From the NCBI RefSeq assembly GCF_021811875.1, contig NZ_JAJBJD010000046.1, forward strand, positions 1 to 7,203: 7,203 nucleotides of DNA. The letters run 5' to 3'. Positions within the stretch are counted from its first letter, which is position 1. The number at the start of each line of letters is the position of its first letter. Below the pieces are notes generated by a model. It searched no databases, was not told the origin of the DNA, and worked only from the letters and a program-made list of their open reading frames with translations. The position numbers were made by a program, and so were the translations under genes. Origin of the DNA: Candidatus Bandiella numerosa (GTDB taxonomy: Bacteria; Pseudomonadota; Alphaproteobacteria; Rickettsiales; Midichloriaceae). Positions 1-7,192 of this stretch are shown here, one piece after another.

Positions 1-6
1 AAAAAT

Positions 7-266
7 TGCAAAATTAAATTATTTCGTATCCATCCTTTGTGTCGATGATCTTGTAACCTTGCTCCTCTATTTGCATCCTAATTTTATCAGCCTCTTCCCA
101 TTTTTTATCTGATTTGAGTTTTTTCCTCTCTTCTGCAAGATTAAATTATTTCGTATCCATCCTTTGTGTCGATGATCTTGTAACCTTGCTCCTCTATTTG
201 CATCCTAATTTTATCAGCCTCTTCCCATTTTTTATCTGCTTTGAATTTTTTCCTCTCTTCTGCAAG
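7..266. repeat. 127-base tandem duplication of the cysS 3' end
   Basis: Two head-to-tail units with a period of 127 bases, 7-133 and 134-260; the similarity continues into a third partial copy of the flank (TGCAAG, 261-266). Comparing base by base I find differences only at 12/139 (a/g), 112/239 (a/c) and 118/245 (g/a), plus 139/266 at the flank (both g). The upstream unit is the real end of cysS, including its stop codon; the downstream unit is a spare copy. Identical TGCAA words sit at 7-11, 134-138 and 261-265, marking the duplication boundaries. Confidence 0.95.
14..139 (-). pseudogene. Duplicated, out-of-frame tail of cysS
   Basis: Read on the minus strand this stretch encodes LAEERKKLKSDKKWEEADK and continues to DGYEII and a TAA stop at 14-16, a copy of cysS residues 408-448. 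It differs from the gene at two residues: Phe415 to Leu and Ala417 to Ser. Since 127 is not a multiple of three, and the cysS stop (141-143) comes first, the copy is shifted one base relative to cysS and is not translated as part of it. Upstream in its own frame a TAA lies at 146-148, and the only ATG is an internal methionine codon, so it is best read as a dead fragment within the 3' untranslated region. Confidence 0.85.
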
Positions 267-1487
267 CTTTATAATTTCTGGAGTTAATTGGATTTCTCCA
301 GACTTCTCCTCAAGATTAAGTCCTAAAAAGTCACAACAATTAAGCATATCTATAGCATAATTTTCATCCCCTTCTTGCGCTTTGCTTGATAATTTATGAA
401 TGAAGGAAAGTGCAAGAGGTGTGTTTAAATCATCTGCTATATATGATAAAAATTCATCTGGTATCTTTTTTGAATTTGCATCAAATTTCTCACTATACTT
501 TTGGATAGATTTTTGAAATTTAGTTATGCTTTTTTGTGAATCTTCTAATGCTTTTTGATTAAAATCCAGTGGTCTTCTATAATGTGAGGTTAAGTAAAAA
601 TACCTCAACGCCATTCCACCAATTCCTCTATCTAACAGCTCTTTAACGGTTATGAAATTTCCAAGGCTTTTGCTCATCTTATCGCCTTCTACTGTCAAAA
701 ATCCATTGTGAACCCAGTACTTTGCAAATTTGTTATTTTTTGATTCACAAATACTTTGAGCTATTTCGTTTTCATGGTGAGGGAAAATTAAATCAGCACC
801 TCCTCCGTGAATATCAAAACTATTACCCAAATATTTTTTACTCATAACAGAGCACTCAATATGCCAACCAGGCCTTCCATCGCCCCATGGGCTAGAAAAA
901 AACATTTTTTCATGTTGTTTTTTTGGCTTCCATAACACAAAATCCATTGGATTTTTCTTTAACTCCGAAATCTCAATCCTTGCACCAATATCTTGATCAT
1001 CAATTTTCCTTTTTGAAAGCCTACCATAATCACTATAGCTATCGATGTCAAAATATACGTGCCCATCACTAACGTAGGCATGGCCTAGCTCTATAAGCCT
1101 TGTTATCATAGATATCATCTCGGGAATATTTTCTGTAGCTTTAGGCTCTTGATTAGGAATTAAGCAATTTAGATGGCCTAAATCTTCATGAAAATATTGT
1201 GTTATTCTTGTTGTTAATGACTCTATATTTTCATTATTTTTATTTGCAGCGTCAATTATCTTATCATCGACATCAGTTATATTTCTTACATAGGTAACCT
1301 TAGAATATGCATTTCTCAATAACCTAAATAATAGATCAAAAATCACGGATGACCTGGCATTACCGATATGTGGCCTATCATAAACAGTAGGACCACATAC
1401 ATACATCTTAATGTCACTTTTATCAATAGGGATAAACTCTTCTTTTTTACCAGAGAGTGTATTTGTTAAAAAAATTTTCAATTTCAA
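141..1487 (-). CDS. cysS: Cysteinyl-tRNA synthetase (class I, zinc-containing)
   Basis: This cytoplasmic enzyme charges tRNA-Cys with cysteine using ATP. At 448 residues it is close to the usual bacterial length of about 460. Visible marks are CGPTVYD at 31-37, the HIGH-type motif HIGN at 40-43, GWHIECS at 207-213, HGGGADLIFPHHENE at 227-241 and the KMSKS loop at 270-274. Cys31, Cys212, His237 and Glu241 correspond to the four zinc ligands known in the E. coli enzyme. The helical C-terminal part ends in a charged segment (ADKIR, 424-428) typical of the family. The start is TTG: an in-frame stop lies at 1506-1508, no ATG lies between that stop and Met28, and the family N-terminus begins about here; a second TTG two codons on (1481) is an alternative. 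The start is 2 bases after the lpdA stop and has no Shine-Dalgarno, so translation may depend on ribosomes finishing lpdA. The last 42 codons are duplicated downstream. Confidence 0.97.
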   Translation of the reverse strand: MKLKIFLTNTLSGKKEEFIPIDKSDIKMYVCGPTVYDRPHIGNARSSVIFDLLFRLLRNAYSKVTYVRNITDVDDKIIDAANKNNENIESLTTRITQYFHEDLGHLNCLIPNQEPKATENIPEMISMITRLIELGHAYVSDGHVYFDIDSYSDYGRLSKRKIDDQDIGARIEISELKKNPMDFVLWKPKKQHEKMFFSSPWGDGRPGWHIECSVMSKKYLGNSFDIHGGGADLIFPHHENEIAQSICESKNNKFAKYWVHNGFLTVEGDKMSKSLGNFITVKELLDRGIGGMALRYFYLTSHYRRPLDFNQKALEDSQKSITKFQKSIQKYSEKFDANSKKIPDEFLSYIADDLNTPLALSFIHKLSSKAQEGDENYAIDMLNCCDFLGLNLEEKSGEIQLTPEIIKLAEERKKFKADKKWEEADKIRMQIEEQGYKIIDTKDGYEII

Positions 1488-1489
1488 AA

Positions 1490-2893
1490 TTATAAATGAA
1501 TTGGTTTAAAATATGCAGCAAGAGAGGCCTCTTTTATCGCTTCATTTAATGTTGGATGTGGATTGCAAATCCTTGCTAAATCTTCTGATGCCGCCTTAAA
1601 TTCCATAGCAACTGTTACCTCGGCAATTAATTCCCCTGCTGCATCACCAATAATATGAACACCTAAAATTTGGTCAGTTTTTTTACATGCAATAATCTTA
1701 ACAAAACCGTCTGTCTCACCGGAAGTTCTGGCTCTGCTATTAGCAAGAAATGGAAATTTGCCAATTTTGTATTCAACATTATTATTTTTTAATTCATCCT
1801 CAGTTTTGCCAACAGAAGCAATTTCTGGATGCGTATAAACTACACCAGGTATGGTATCATAATTGACATGTCCATGTTGCCCATCAATAATTTCAGCCAC
1901 AACAACACCTTCATCAGATGCCTTATGTGCAAGCATTGGTCCAGCAATAACGTCTCCTATTGCATAAATATTTGAAATATTCGTCTTAAATTGCCCATTT
2001 ACTATAATTTTACCCTTTTCATCTAATTTGATGCCGATTTTACCTAAATTCAATGATTCTGTATTGGGTTTTCTACCAACAGCCACCAAAACAACATCGC
2101 AATCAACTTTCTCTGAATTATCACCAGATATTGACGTAACCTCAACTTCCACCTTACCGTTCTTAATTTGAGCTGAAGTTACTTTGGAAGAAAGTTTAAA
2201 GGTCAATCCCTGCTTTTCAAATATTTTTTTTGCTTCTTTTCTTATATCACTGTCAAAGCCAAATAGGATGTTGTCTGCAAATTCTACAACTTCAACTTTA
2301 GCGCCAAGTCTTGACCATACTGAACCTAGCTCAAGCCCAATTACTCCACCCCCTATTACAATCATTTTCTTAGGAACTTTTTTGAGAGATAACGCACCAT
2401 CTGAAGTAACTATTTTTTCTTCATCAATTTTGATATTTGGCAAAGTCACTGGAACAGAACCTGTTGCAATTATTATGTTATCTGCTTCTAATAATTTATT
2501 TTCACCACTATTTAAAGCCACAGATATTTTATTATTTGACTCAAATTTGCCAAGCCCATTAAAATAATCAACTTTATTTTTTTTGAATAGACCAGCTATA
2601 CCTTGCCCCAAACCAGAAACTGTTGAATCCTTAGTTTTCATTATTTTATCTAATGAAAAACTAATTTCCTTACATTCTATTCCCCTTGAAGCAAAATTAT
2701 GCTTTGCATCATGATACTTATGGGTTGTATTTAATAGTGACTTCGATGGTATGCACCCAACATTTAGACATGTACCACCTATAAATTGCTTGTTATCTAC
2801 ACATGCAACTTTTTTACCAAGCTGAGCAGCCTTAATAGCAGCAACATATCCACCTGGGCCACCACCTATAACTAAAACATCATACTTTTCCAT
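1490..2893 (-). CDS. lpdA: Dihydrolipoamide dehydrogenase (E3)
   Basis: This flavoprotein reoxidises the dihydrolipoyl arm of the E2 core and passes electrons through a disulfide and FAD to NAD+, giving NADH. Its 467 residues match the family. In order: an FAD-binding GGGPGG at 10-15; the redox-active pair Cys42 and Cys47 in GGTCLNVGCIPS; ATG at 144-146; an NAD-binding GGGVIGLELG at 181-190; a second FAD contact, AIGD, at 311-314; and the C-terminal dimerisation domain with the catalytic pair His446 and Glu451 in HPTLNEA. All catalytic residues are present. A weak purine stretch, AAGAG (2903-2907), lies 9 bases before the ATG. The gene follows sucB by 31 bases, so it most likely serves the 2-oxoglutarate dehydrogenase complex; whether it also serves pyruvate dehydrogenase cannot be told from this window. 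Glutathione or mercuric reductases share the fold, but the motif details and the E1-E2 neighbours favour Lpd. Confidence 0.97.
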   Translation of the reverse strand: MEKYDVLVIGGGPGGYVAAIKAAQLGKKVACVDNKQFIGGTCLNVGCIPSKSLLNTTHKYHDAKHNFASRGIECKEISFSLDKIMKTKDSTVSGLGQGIAGLFKKNKVDYFNGLGKFESNNKISVALNSGENKLLEADNIIIATGSVPVTLPNIKIDEEKIVTSDGALSLKKVPKKMIVIGGGVIGLELGSVWSRLGAKVEVVEFADNILFGFDSDIRKEAKKIFEKQGLTFKLSSKVTSAQIKNGKVEVEVTSISGDNSEKVDCDVVLVAVGRKPNTESLNLGKIGIKLDEKGKIIVNGQFKTNISNIYAIGDVIAGPMLAHKASDEGVVVAEIIDGQHGHVNYDTIPGVVYTHPEIASVGKTEDELKNNNVEYKIGKFPFLANSRARTSGETDGFVKIIACKKTDQILGVHIIGDAAGELIAEVTVAMEFKAASEDLARICNPHPTLNEAIKEASLAAYFKPIHL

Positions 2894-2924
2894 AATACAA
2901 AACTCTTAATATCTTAATAATTTA

Positions 2925-4118
2925 CTATAATCCAAACAAAAGCTTCTCAGGCGTTTCCACCATTTCTTTTATTCTCTTTAAAAATGTAACAGCCTCGCCT
3001 CCATCTATTACCCTATGATCATACGAAAGAGCTATGTACATCATAGGACGTATGACAACCTGCCCTGAAACAGCAATTGGTCTTTCTACTATATTGTGCA
3101 TGCCAAGTATACCAGATTGAGGTGGGTTAATTATTGGAGTAGACAGTAAAGAACCATATATTCCACCATTTGTAATACTAAACGTTCCACCTTGCATGTC
3201 GCTCATTGCAAGTTTACCTTCTCTGGCTTTTTTACCAAGGTTCACAATATTTTTTTCAATATCTGTATGATTCATTTTATCGGCATTTTTAACAACTGGA
3301 ACAACAAGTCCCTGCTCTGTTCCAACAGCCACGCCTATATTATAATAATTCTTATAAACCAAATACTCTCCATCTATTTCAGCATTGACCGCTGGTATTT
3401 CCTTTAAAGCAACAACTGTAGCTTTAACGAAAAATGACATAAATCCGAGTTTCACGCCATGCTTCTCTTTAAATGCATCTTGATAATCTTTTCTGCATTT
3501 CATAACTGCCGACATATCCACTTCATTAAAAGTTGATAATATTGCAGCAGTGTTTTGAGAGTCTTTAAGCCTTTTAGCAATTGTTTGTCTCAACCTGGTC
3601 ATTTTTATTCTTTCCTCAAGTTGCTCATGAGGTTGAGAAATTGCTGAGCTTTCAATCTGAGGATTTGATATCGCAGATAGAACATCACCTTTGGTAACAC
3701 GCCCATCTTTTCCTGTAGTATTGGCTATATTTTGCAAATTATGCTCTGATGCAATTTTACTGGCAGCTGGAGAAAAAACTTGATCCTTAGTAATCTGTGG
3801 CTGTTTGTGTTGAGCATCTTTAACGTCTTTAGTGGCTTCATTTGTAGCTGCCTTAATATTTTTTTGTATTTCTGCAACTCCTCTTTCTTCAAGAGAACCT
3901 AAAGTATCACCTACCGCTACTACATCTCCTTCATTAAATTTAATTTCATTAATAATTCCTGAAGCAGGAGCATTCACTTCTAGTGTTATTTTATCAGTTT
4001 CCAGCTCTAATAAAATTTCATCAACTTTAATTTGCTCTCCAACTTTTTTGTGCCATTTTGCCACAGTAGCTTCTGTAACTGACTCTCCCAACGATGGAAC
4101 TATAATATTAACTGCCAT
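2925..4118 (-). CDS. sucB: Dihydrolipoamide succinyltransferase (E2 of 2-oxoglutarate dehydrogenase)
   Basis: This is the core subunit of the 2-oxoglutarate dehydrogenase complex. It carries the succinyl group on a lipoyl arm and transfers it to CoA. The 397 residues show one N-terminal lipoyl domain (about 2-77) with the lipoylated Lys43 in ETDKITLEV, a charged linker (about 78-114) that is not the usual Ala/Pro-rich type, a peripheral subunit-binding domain (about 115-152, starting FSPAASKIA) that docks E3 or E1, a second linker, and the catalytic domain from about 170 to the end. The catalytic motif is [12 protein letters not shown] with His368 and Asp372. A single lipoyl domain and the succinyltransferase-like C-terminus ([14 protein letters not shown]), together with the sucA neighbour, argue for SucB over the acetyltransferase AceF. 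The ATG has a good AGGAG 9 bases upstream and lies 15 bases after the sucA stop. Confidence 0.97.
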   Translation of the reverse strand: MAVNIIVPSLGESVTEATVAKWHKKVGEQIKVDEILLELETDKITLEVNAPASGIINEIKFNEGDVVAVGDTLGSLEERGVAEIQKNIKAATNEATKDVKDAQHKQPQITKDQVFSPAASKIASEHNLQNIANTTGKDGRVTKGDVLSAISNPQIESSAISQPHEQLEERIKMTRLRQTIAKRLKDSQNTAAILSTFNEVDMSAVMKCRKDYQDAFKEKHGVKLGFMSFFVKATVVALKEIPAVNAEIDGEYLVYKNYYNIGVAVGTEQGLVVPVVKNADKMNHTDIEKNIVNLGKKAREGKLAMSDMQGGTFSITNGGIYGSLLSTPIINPPQSGILGMHNIVERPIAVSGQVVIRPMMYIALSYDHRVIDGGEAVTFLKRIKEMVETPEKLLFGL

Positions 4119-4127
4119 AATTTTTAA

Positions 4128-4132
4128 CTCCT
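4128..4132 (-). promoter_or_regulatory. Shine-Dalgarno of sucB
   Basis: AGGAG on the minus strand, 9 bases before the sucB ATG and just after the sucA TAA stop. It is the only strong, well-spaced ribosome-binding site in the cluster. sucA, lpdA and cysS have weak or no recognisable sites, so SucB, the multi-copy core subunit, may be translated most efficiently. The link to stoichiometry is inference. Confidence 0.7.
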
Positions 4133-4133
4133 A

Positions 4134-6962
4134 TTATTCAAATGCTTTTTTCAAAAATTTATTTAATTCTTCAAGATGCAATTTCATATATCCTGCTGCA
4201 GGAGATGCTGATTCATCTCTACCAACATACTTCACCTCTAATTTATTGCCAATCTCTTTTAATACTTCTTCAAATTTTGGTTTAATGTATTGCCACGCTC
4301 CCATATTTTTGTGTTCTTCTTGGCACCAAATAATTTGTCTAATATTTTTATATTTACCAAGCTGCTGGATTATCTCCTTTTTAGGATATGGATAAAGCTC
4401 TTCTAATCTGATCAAAGCAACTTTATTTTCATTGCGTCTTTCTCTTTCTTCAAACAAATCATAATAAACTTTACCACTGCAAAATATCAGCTTCTCTATC
4501 TTATTAGAGTCTCTCATGTCATCTTCTATTAAAGATTTAAACTGCGTGCCCTCAGCAAAATCCACTAATTTAGAAACTGCTAATTTATGCCTTAATAATG
4601 ATTTTGGAGTCATAATTACTAAAGGGTTCCTATATGTCCTCAAAGCTTGCCTTCTAAGCAAATGGAAAATTGATGCAGGCGTCGTGCAATTTGCAACTGT
4701 GATATTATTATTTGCACTGAGTTGCAAAAATCTTTCAAGCCTTGCAGAGCTGTGCTCCGGCCCTTGACCCTCATATCCATGTGGCAAAAGTAGAACAAGT
4801 CCACTCATCCTCAGCCACTTAGCCTTACCTGAAACTAAATATTGATCGATAATCATTTGAGCACCATTTGCAAAATCACCAAATTGCGCCTCCCAAATGA
4901 CTAACGTTTTAGGATTAGAATAGCTGTAACCATATTCAAATCCCATTACTGCTAATTCAGACAAAATACTATTATGAATCTCAAATTTACCACTTTGATC
5001 ATTGCCCAGATTATTTAATGAGATATATTTTTGTTCACTTTCTTGATCTACTAAAACCGCATGGCGATGAGAAAAAGTGCCTCTTTCAACATCCTCACCA
5101 GTAAATCTGATATTATACCCTTCTTTTAATAGCGATGCATAAGCCATTGTTTCTCCCATTCCCCAATCTATATCATCACCTGTATCAAACATTTGCTTTC
5201 TACTACTGAGTAGCCTCTCAACCTTTTTATTTAACTTGAAATCATGAGGTATATTTGTTAAAGGATCGCTTAAATTTTTTAGTTCTTTGGATTTTACGCC
5301 AGTAACAACATTTTTATTATCATCAGTTAAAAATTCATCAAAGCCCTTCCAATCATTTTTAAGCCAATCAGCACTCTGAGGTTTATAACTATCCGATAAT
5401 TCAAATTCTTTGTCTAAAAACTCCTTAAAAACTTCCTTATTTTGCTGAATTGTATCTTTATCAATACTACCTTGACTTAATAATTTAAGACTATAAATCT
5501 CAGAAGGACTTTTGTGCTTATGAATAATGTCATACATCCTAGGCTGAGTGAACATCGGTTCATCACCTTCATTATGTCCATATTTTCTATAACAAACTAT
5601 ATCAACAAACACGTCTTTTTTAAATTTAGACCGGTATTTTGCAGCAATCGCACTAACATATGCAATAGCTTCAGGATCATCTCCATTAACATGGAAAATT
5701 GGAGCGCCTACCATTTTAGCTATATCTGTGCAATATCTTGAGGATTTGGCATCTGAAGAATTAGTGGTAAATCCAATTTGATTATTCGTTATTATGTGTA
5801 TAGTTCCACCCGTACCATATGCTTTTGTTCCACCCAAAGCCAATGATTCCATTACAGAACCTTGTCCACAAAAAGCAGCATCTCCATGAAGCAAGATTCC
5901 CAATACTTCGCTTCTATCTTTATCACCAATTAAATCTTGTTTAGCTCGTACTCTCCCCATAACCACAGAATTTACCAGCTCTAAGTGAGATGGGTTAGGC
6001 GTTAACGTTAAATGCATGTCTTTTTGATTAACTTTAATATCTGAAGATATCCCAACATGATATTTAACATCACCAGGCAGATTGAGGTTATCTGGTATAA
6101 AAATACCTCCCTTAAATTCAGAAAAAACAACATGGTAGGGCTTTTTTATAACTTTTGTCAAAACACTCAGCCTCCCCCTATGAGCCATTCCTAAAACTAT
6201 CTCTTTAATACCACTACATGCAGAAATTTGTATTATCTCTTCAATTGCCGTAATAGTACCTTCACCACCTTCAATCGAAAAACGTTTTGCACCTGGAAAC
6301 TTTACATGAAGATATTCTTCAAACATCCCAACTTTTACCAAACTATCTAAAATTTCAGCTTGCTTATTTTTATCAAAATTTATAACACCTATATCATTTT
6401 CAATTTCAGTTCTCAACCACTCCCTCTCCTCATAATTATCAATCTGGATAAACTCTACACCAAACCGTCCACTATAGGTATTTACAAGATTTTGGTAGAG
6501 AGTTTTTAATAGCATTTCTTGTTGACCAAAAGCTCCATCTACGTATACTTGTTGCCCTAATTCTTCTTCCTTAATGCCATAATTCCTATAATCAAGTTCT
6601 TTAGGAAAATTTTTATTAGTTAAGCCTAAAGGATCTAATTTTACAGCCATATGCCCATATGATCTAAAAGCATCTATTAACTTTGCTATTTTTAATGAAA
6701 TATTACTAATTTTACTTGGACTGTCTTTTTCTTTTTTGACATCAATGTCTATTTTTTCTTGGTATCCTATAATTTTATTGCACCTTTTTTTCCAGCTTGG
6801 TCCTGAAAAAAAATCTTTAAAGTCATTATTATTTTCTTCTGATTCTGAAAAATATTTTCTCCAACTTTCATCAACTGAGTTTGGATTTTTCAAATACTCA
6901 TTGTATAGCTCTTCTATAAACAAAGCATTTTGAGAGAAAAAAGAGGAATCAGAAGGATTCAT
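4134..6962 (-). CDS. sucA: 2-oxoglutarate dehydrogenase E1 component
   Basis: This thiamine-diphosphate enzyme decarboxylates 2-oxoglutarate and succinylates the lipoyl arm of SucB. At 942 residues it has the usual size for single-chain E1o. The N-terminal 8-38 (FFSQNALFIEELYNEYL and onward) is the conserved E1o N-terminal segment that contacts E2. The ThDP-binding half carries GMAHRGRLSVL with His261, KYHVGISSD with His302, GDAAFCGQG (360-368), ITNNQIGFTT (391-400), HVNGDDPEA (424-432) and YGHNEGDEP (461-469). The pyrimidine-binding half has SHRHAV (631-636), QFGDFANGAQ (693-702) and GYEGQGPEHSSARLE (729-743). The C-terminal domain runs to the end. The two histidines match the substrate-binding His260 and His298 of the E. 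coli enzyme. The ATG is directly preceded by an in-frame TAA (6963-6965), so no longer N-terminus is possible. It heads the operon and has no Shine-Dalgarno at normal spacing. Confidence 0.98.
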   Translation of the reverse strand: MNPSDSSFFSQNALFIEELYNEYLKNPNSVDESWRKYFSESEENNNDFKDFFSGPSWKKRCNKIIGYQEKIDIDVKKEKDSPSKISNISLKIAKLIDAFRSYGHMAVKLDPLGLTNKNFPKELDYRNYGIKEEELGQQVYVDGAFGQQEMLLKTLYQNLVNTYSGRFGVEFIQIDNYEEREWLRTEIENDIGVINFDKNKQAEILDSLVKVGMFEEYLHVKFPGAKRFSIEGGEGTITAIEEIIQISACSGIKEIVLGMAHRGRLSVLTKVIKKPYHVVFSEFKGGIFIPDNLNLPGDVKYHVGISSDIKVNQKDMHLTLTPNPSHLELVNSVVMGRVRAKQDLIGDKDRSEVLGILLHGDAAFCGQGSVMESLALGGTKAYGTGGTIHIITNNQIGFTTNSSDAKSSRYCTDIAKMVGAPIFHVNGDDPEAIAYVSAIAAKYRSKFKKDVFVDIVCYRKYGHNEGDEPMFTQPRMYDIIHKHKSPSEIYSLKLLSQGSIDKDTIQQNKEVFKEFLDKEFELSDSYKPQSADWLKNDWKGFDEFLTDDNKNVVTGVKSKELKNLSDPLTNIPHDFKLNKKVERLLSSRKQMFDTGDDIDWGMGETMAYASLLKEGYNIRFTGEDVERGTFSHRHAVLVDQESEQKYISLNNLGNDQSGKFEIHNSILSELAVMGFEYGYSYSNPKTLVIWEAQFGDFANGAQMIIDQYLVSGKAKWLRMSGLVLLLPHGYEGQGPEHSSARLERFLQLSANNNITVANCTTPASIFHLLRRQALRTYRNPLVIMTPKSLLRHKLAVSKLVDFAEGTQFKSLIEDDMRDSNKIEKLIFCSGKVYYDLFEERERRNENKVALIRLEELYPYPKKEIIQQLGKYKNIRQIIWCQEEHKNMGAWQYIKPKFEEVLKEIGNKLEVKYVGRDESASPAAGYMKLHLEELNKFLKKAFE

Positions 6963-6970
6963 TTATCGTC

Positions 6971-7005
6971 GTAATATTACCAAAATTTAACTAAGTATTA
7001 CTCCT
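6971..7005 (-). promoter_or_regulatory. sucA leader with a displaced AGGAG and a possible hairpin
   Basis: The minus-strand leader has AGGAG at 7001-7005, 38 bases before the sucA ATG, which is too far for direct use. GTAATA (6996-7001) can pair with TATTAC (6971-6976), a 6-base stem with a 19-base loop. If formed, it would leave AGGA at the base of the stem, with 8 bases between the stem and the ATG. GTAATATTAC (6971-6980) is also a perfect 10-base palindrome and offers a competing structure. The stem is AT-rich and weak, so this is only a possibility. Confidence 0.25.
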
Positions 7006-7044
7006 ATCACCACTAAAAATCAAGCCTGTTATAAATATTTAATC

Positions 7045-7114
7045 TGCGCTACACAGCAAGAAATAGTATATTTATAAATTTATATAAATGATAAAGCGTA
7101 TTTTAATTAGCGCA
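7045..7114. repeat. Inverted pair TGCGCTA / TAGCGCA around the promoter region
   Basis: TGCGCTA at 7045-7051 and its exact reverse complement TAGCGCA at 7108-7114, separated by 56 bases, bracket the candidate promoter. They are among the few GC-rich words in an otherwise AT-rich intergenic stretch. This could be a split operator or chance. Confidence 0.3.
7065..7094 (-). promoter_or_regulatory. Candidate promoter for the sucA-sucB-lpdA-cysS operon
   Basis: On the minus strand TTATCA (7089-7094) is followed after 18 bases by TATACT (7065-7070), a fair match to a sigma-70-type promoter about 100 bases before the sucA ATG. A second option lies just downstream: TTGCTG (7054-7059), then 18 bases, then TTTATA (7030-7035). 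The region is so AT-rich that chance matches are expected, and the two options cannot be separated by eye. It is the only gap large enough to hold a promoter for the cluster. Confidence 0.35.
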
Positions 7115-7158
7115 ATAATTATTCAATTAAGGTAGGGAGGCTTTAATCATCCCCTCTC

Positions 7159-7192
7159 TGCAATGAAATTTACACTATTAAAGACCATTGCA
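7159..7192. repeat. Short inverted repeat near the window edge
   Basis: TGCAATG (7159-7165) and its exact reverse complement CATTGCA (7186-7192) with a 20-base loop. The right arm lies within AGACCATTGCATAA (7182-7195), which vaguely recalls insertion-sequence ends. The window ends 8 bases later, so neither an element nor a terminator can be confirmed. Nothing else supportable lies in 7120-7203. Confidence 0.3.

Noticed and set aside
2184..2567. A 127-codon open frame on the plus strand inside lpdA
   Set aside because: Antisense shadow of the well-supported lpdA; low-complexity Ser/Pro/Thr-rich product with no motif.
3192..3407. A 71-codon open frame on the plus strand opposite sucB
   Set aside because: Antisense to the catalytic domain of SucB, with no motif and no ribosome-binding site noted.
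3832..4395. A 187-codon open frame on the plus strand across the sucB-sucA junction
   Set aside because: It lies wholly opposite the start of sucB and the end of sucA, has no recognisable domain, and its composition is that of a reversed coding strand.
4516..6933. Three further plus-strand open frames of 65-83 codons opposite sucA (4516-4767, 5514-5741, 6736-6933)
   Set aside because: All are short antisense shadows of sucA with no family resemblance.
6963..7000. An upstream TTG start for sucA
   Set aside because: The in-frame TAA at 6963-6965 directly precedes the ATG, so any upstream in-frame start would terminate before the gene.
7088..7135. A 15-codon plus-strand frame, MIKRILISAIIIQLR, resembling the start of a signal peptide
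   Set aside because: It stops at once, has no Shine-Dalgarno, and the continuation after the stop closes again within about 20 codons. An AT-rich spacer gives such peptides by chance, though a decayed divergent gene cannot be excluded.
7134..7157. AGGGAGG and CCCCTCT as a possible terminator stem
   Set aside because: Pairing needs a G-U and a mismatch, and no run of T follows on either strand.
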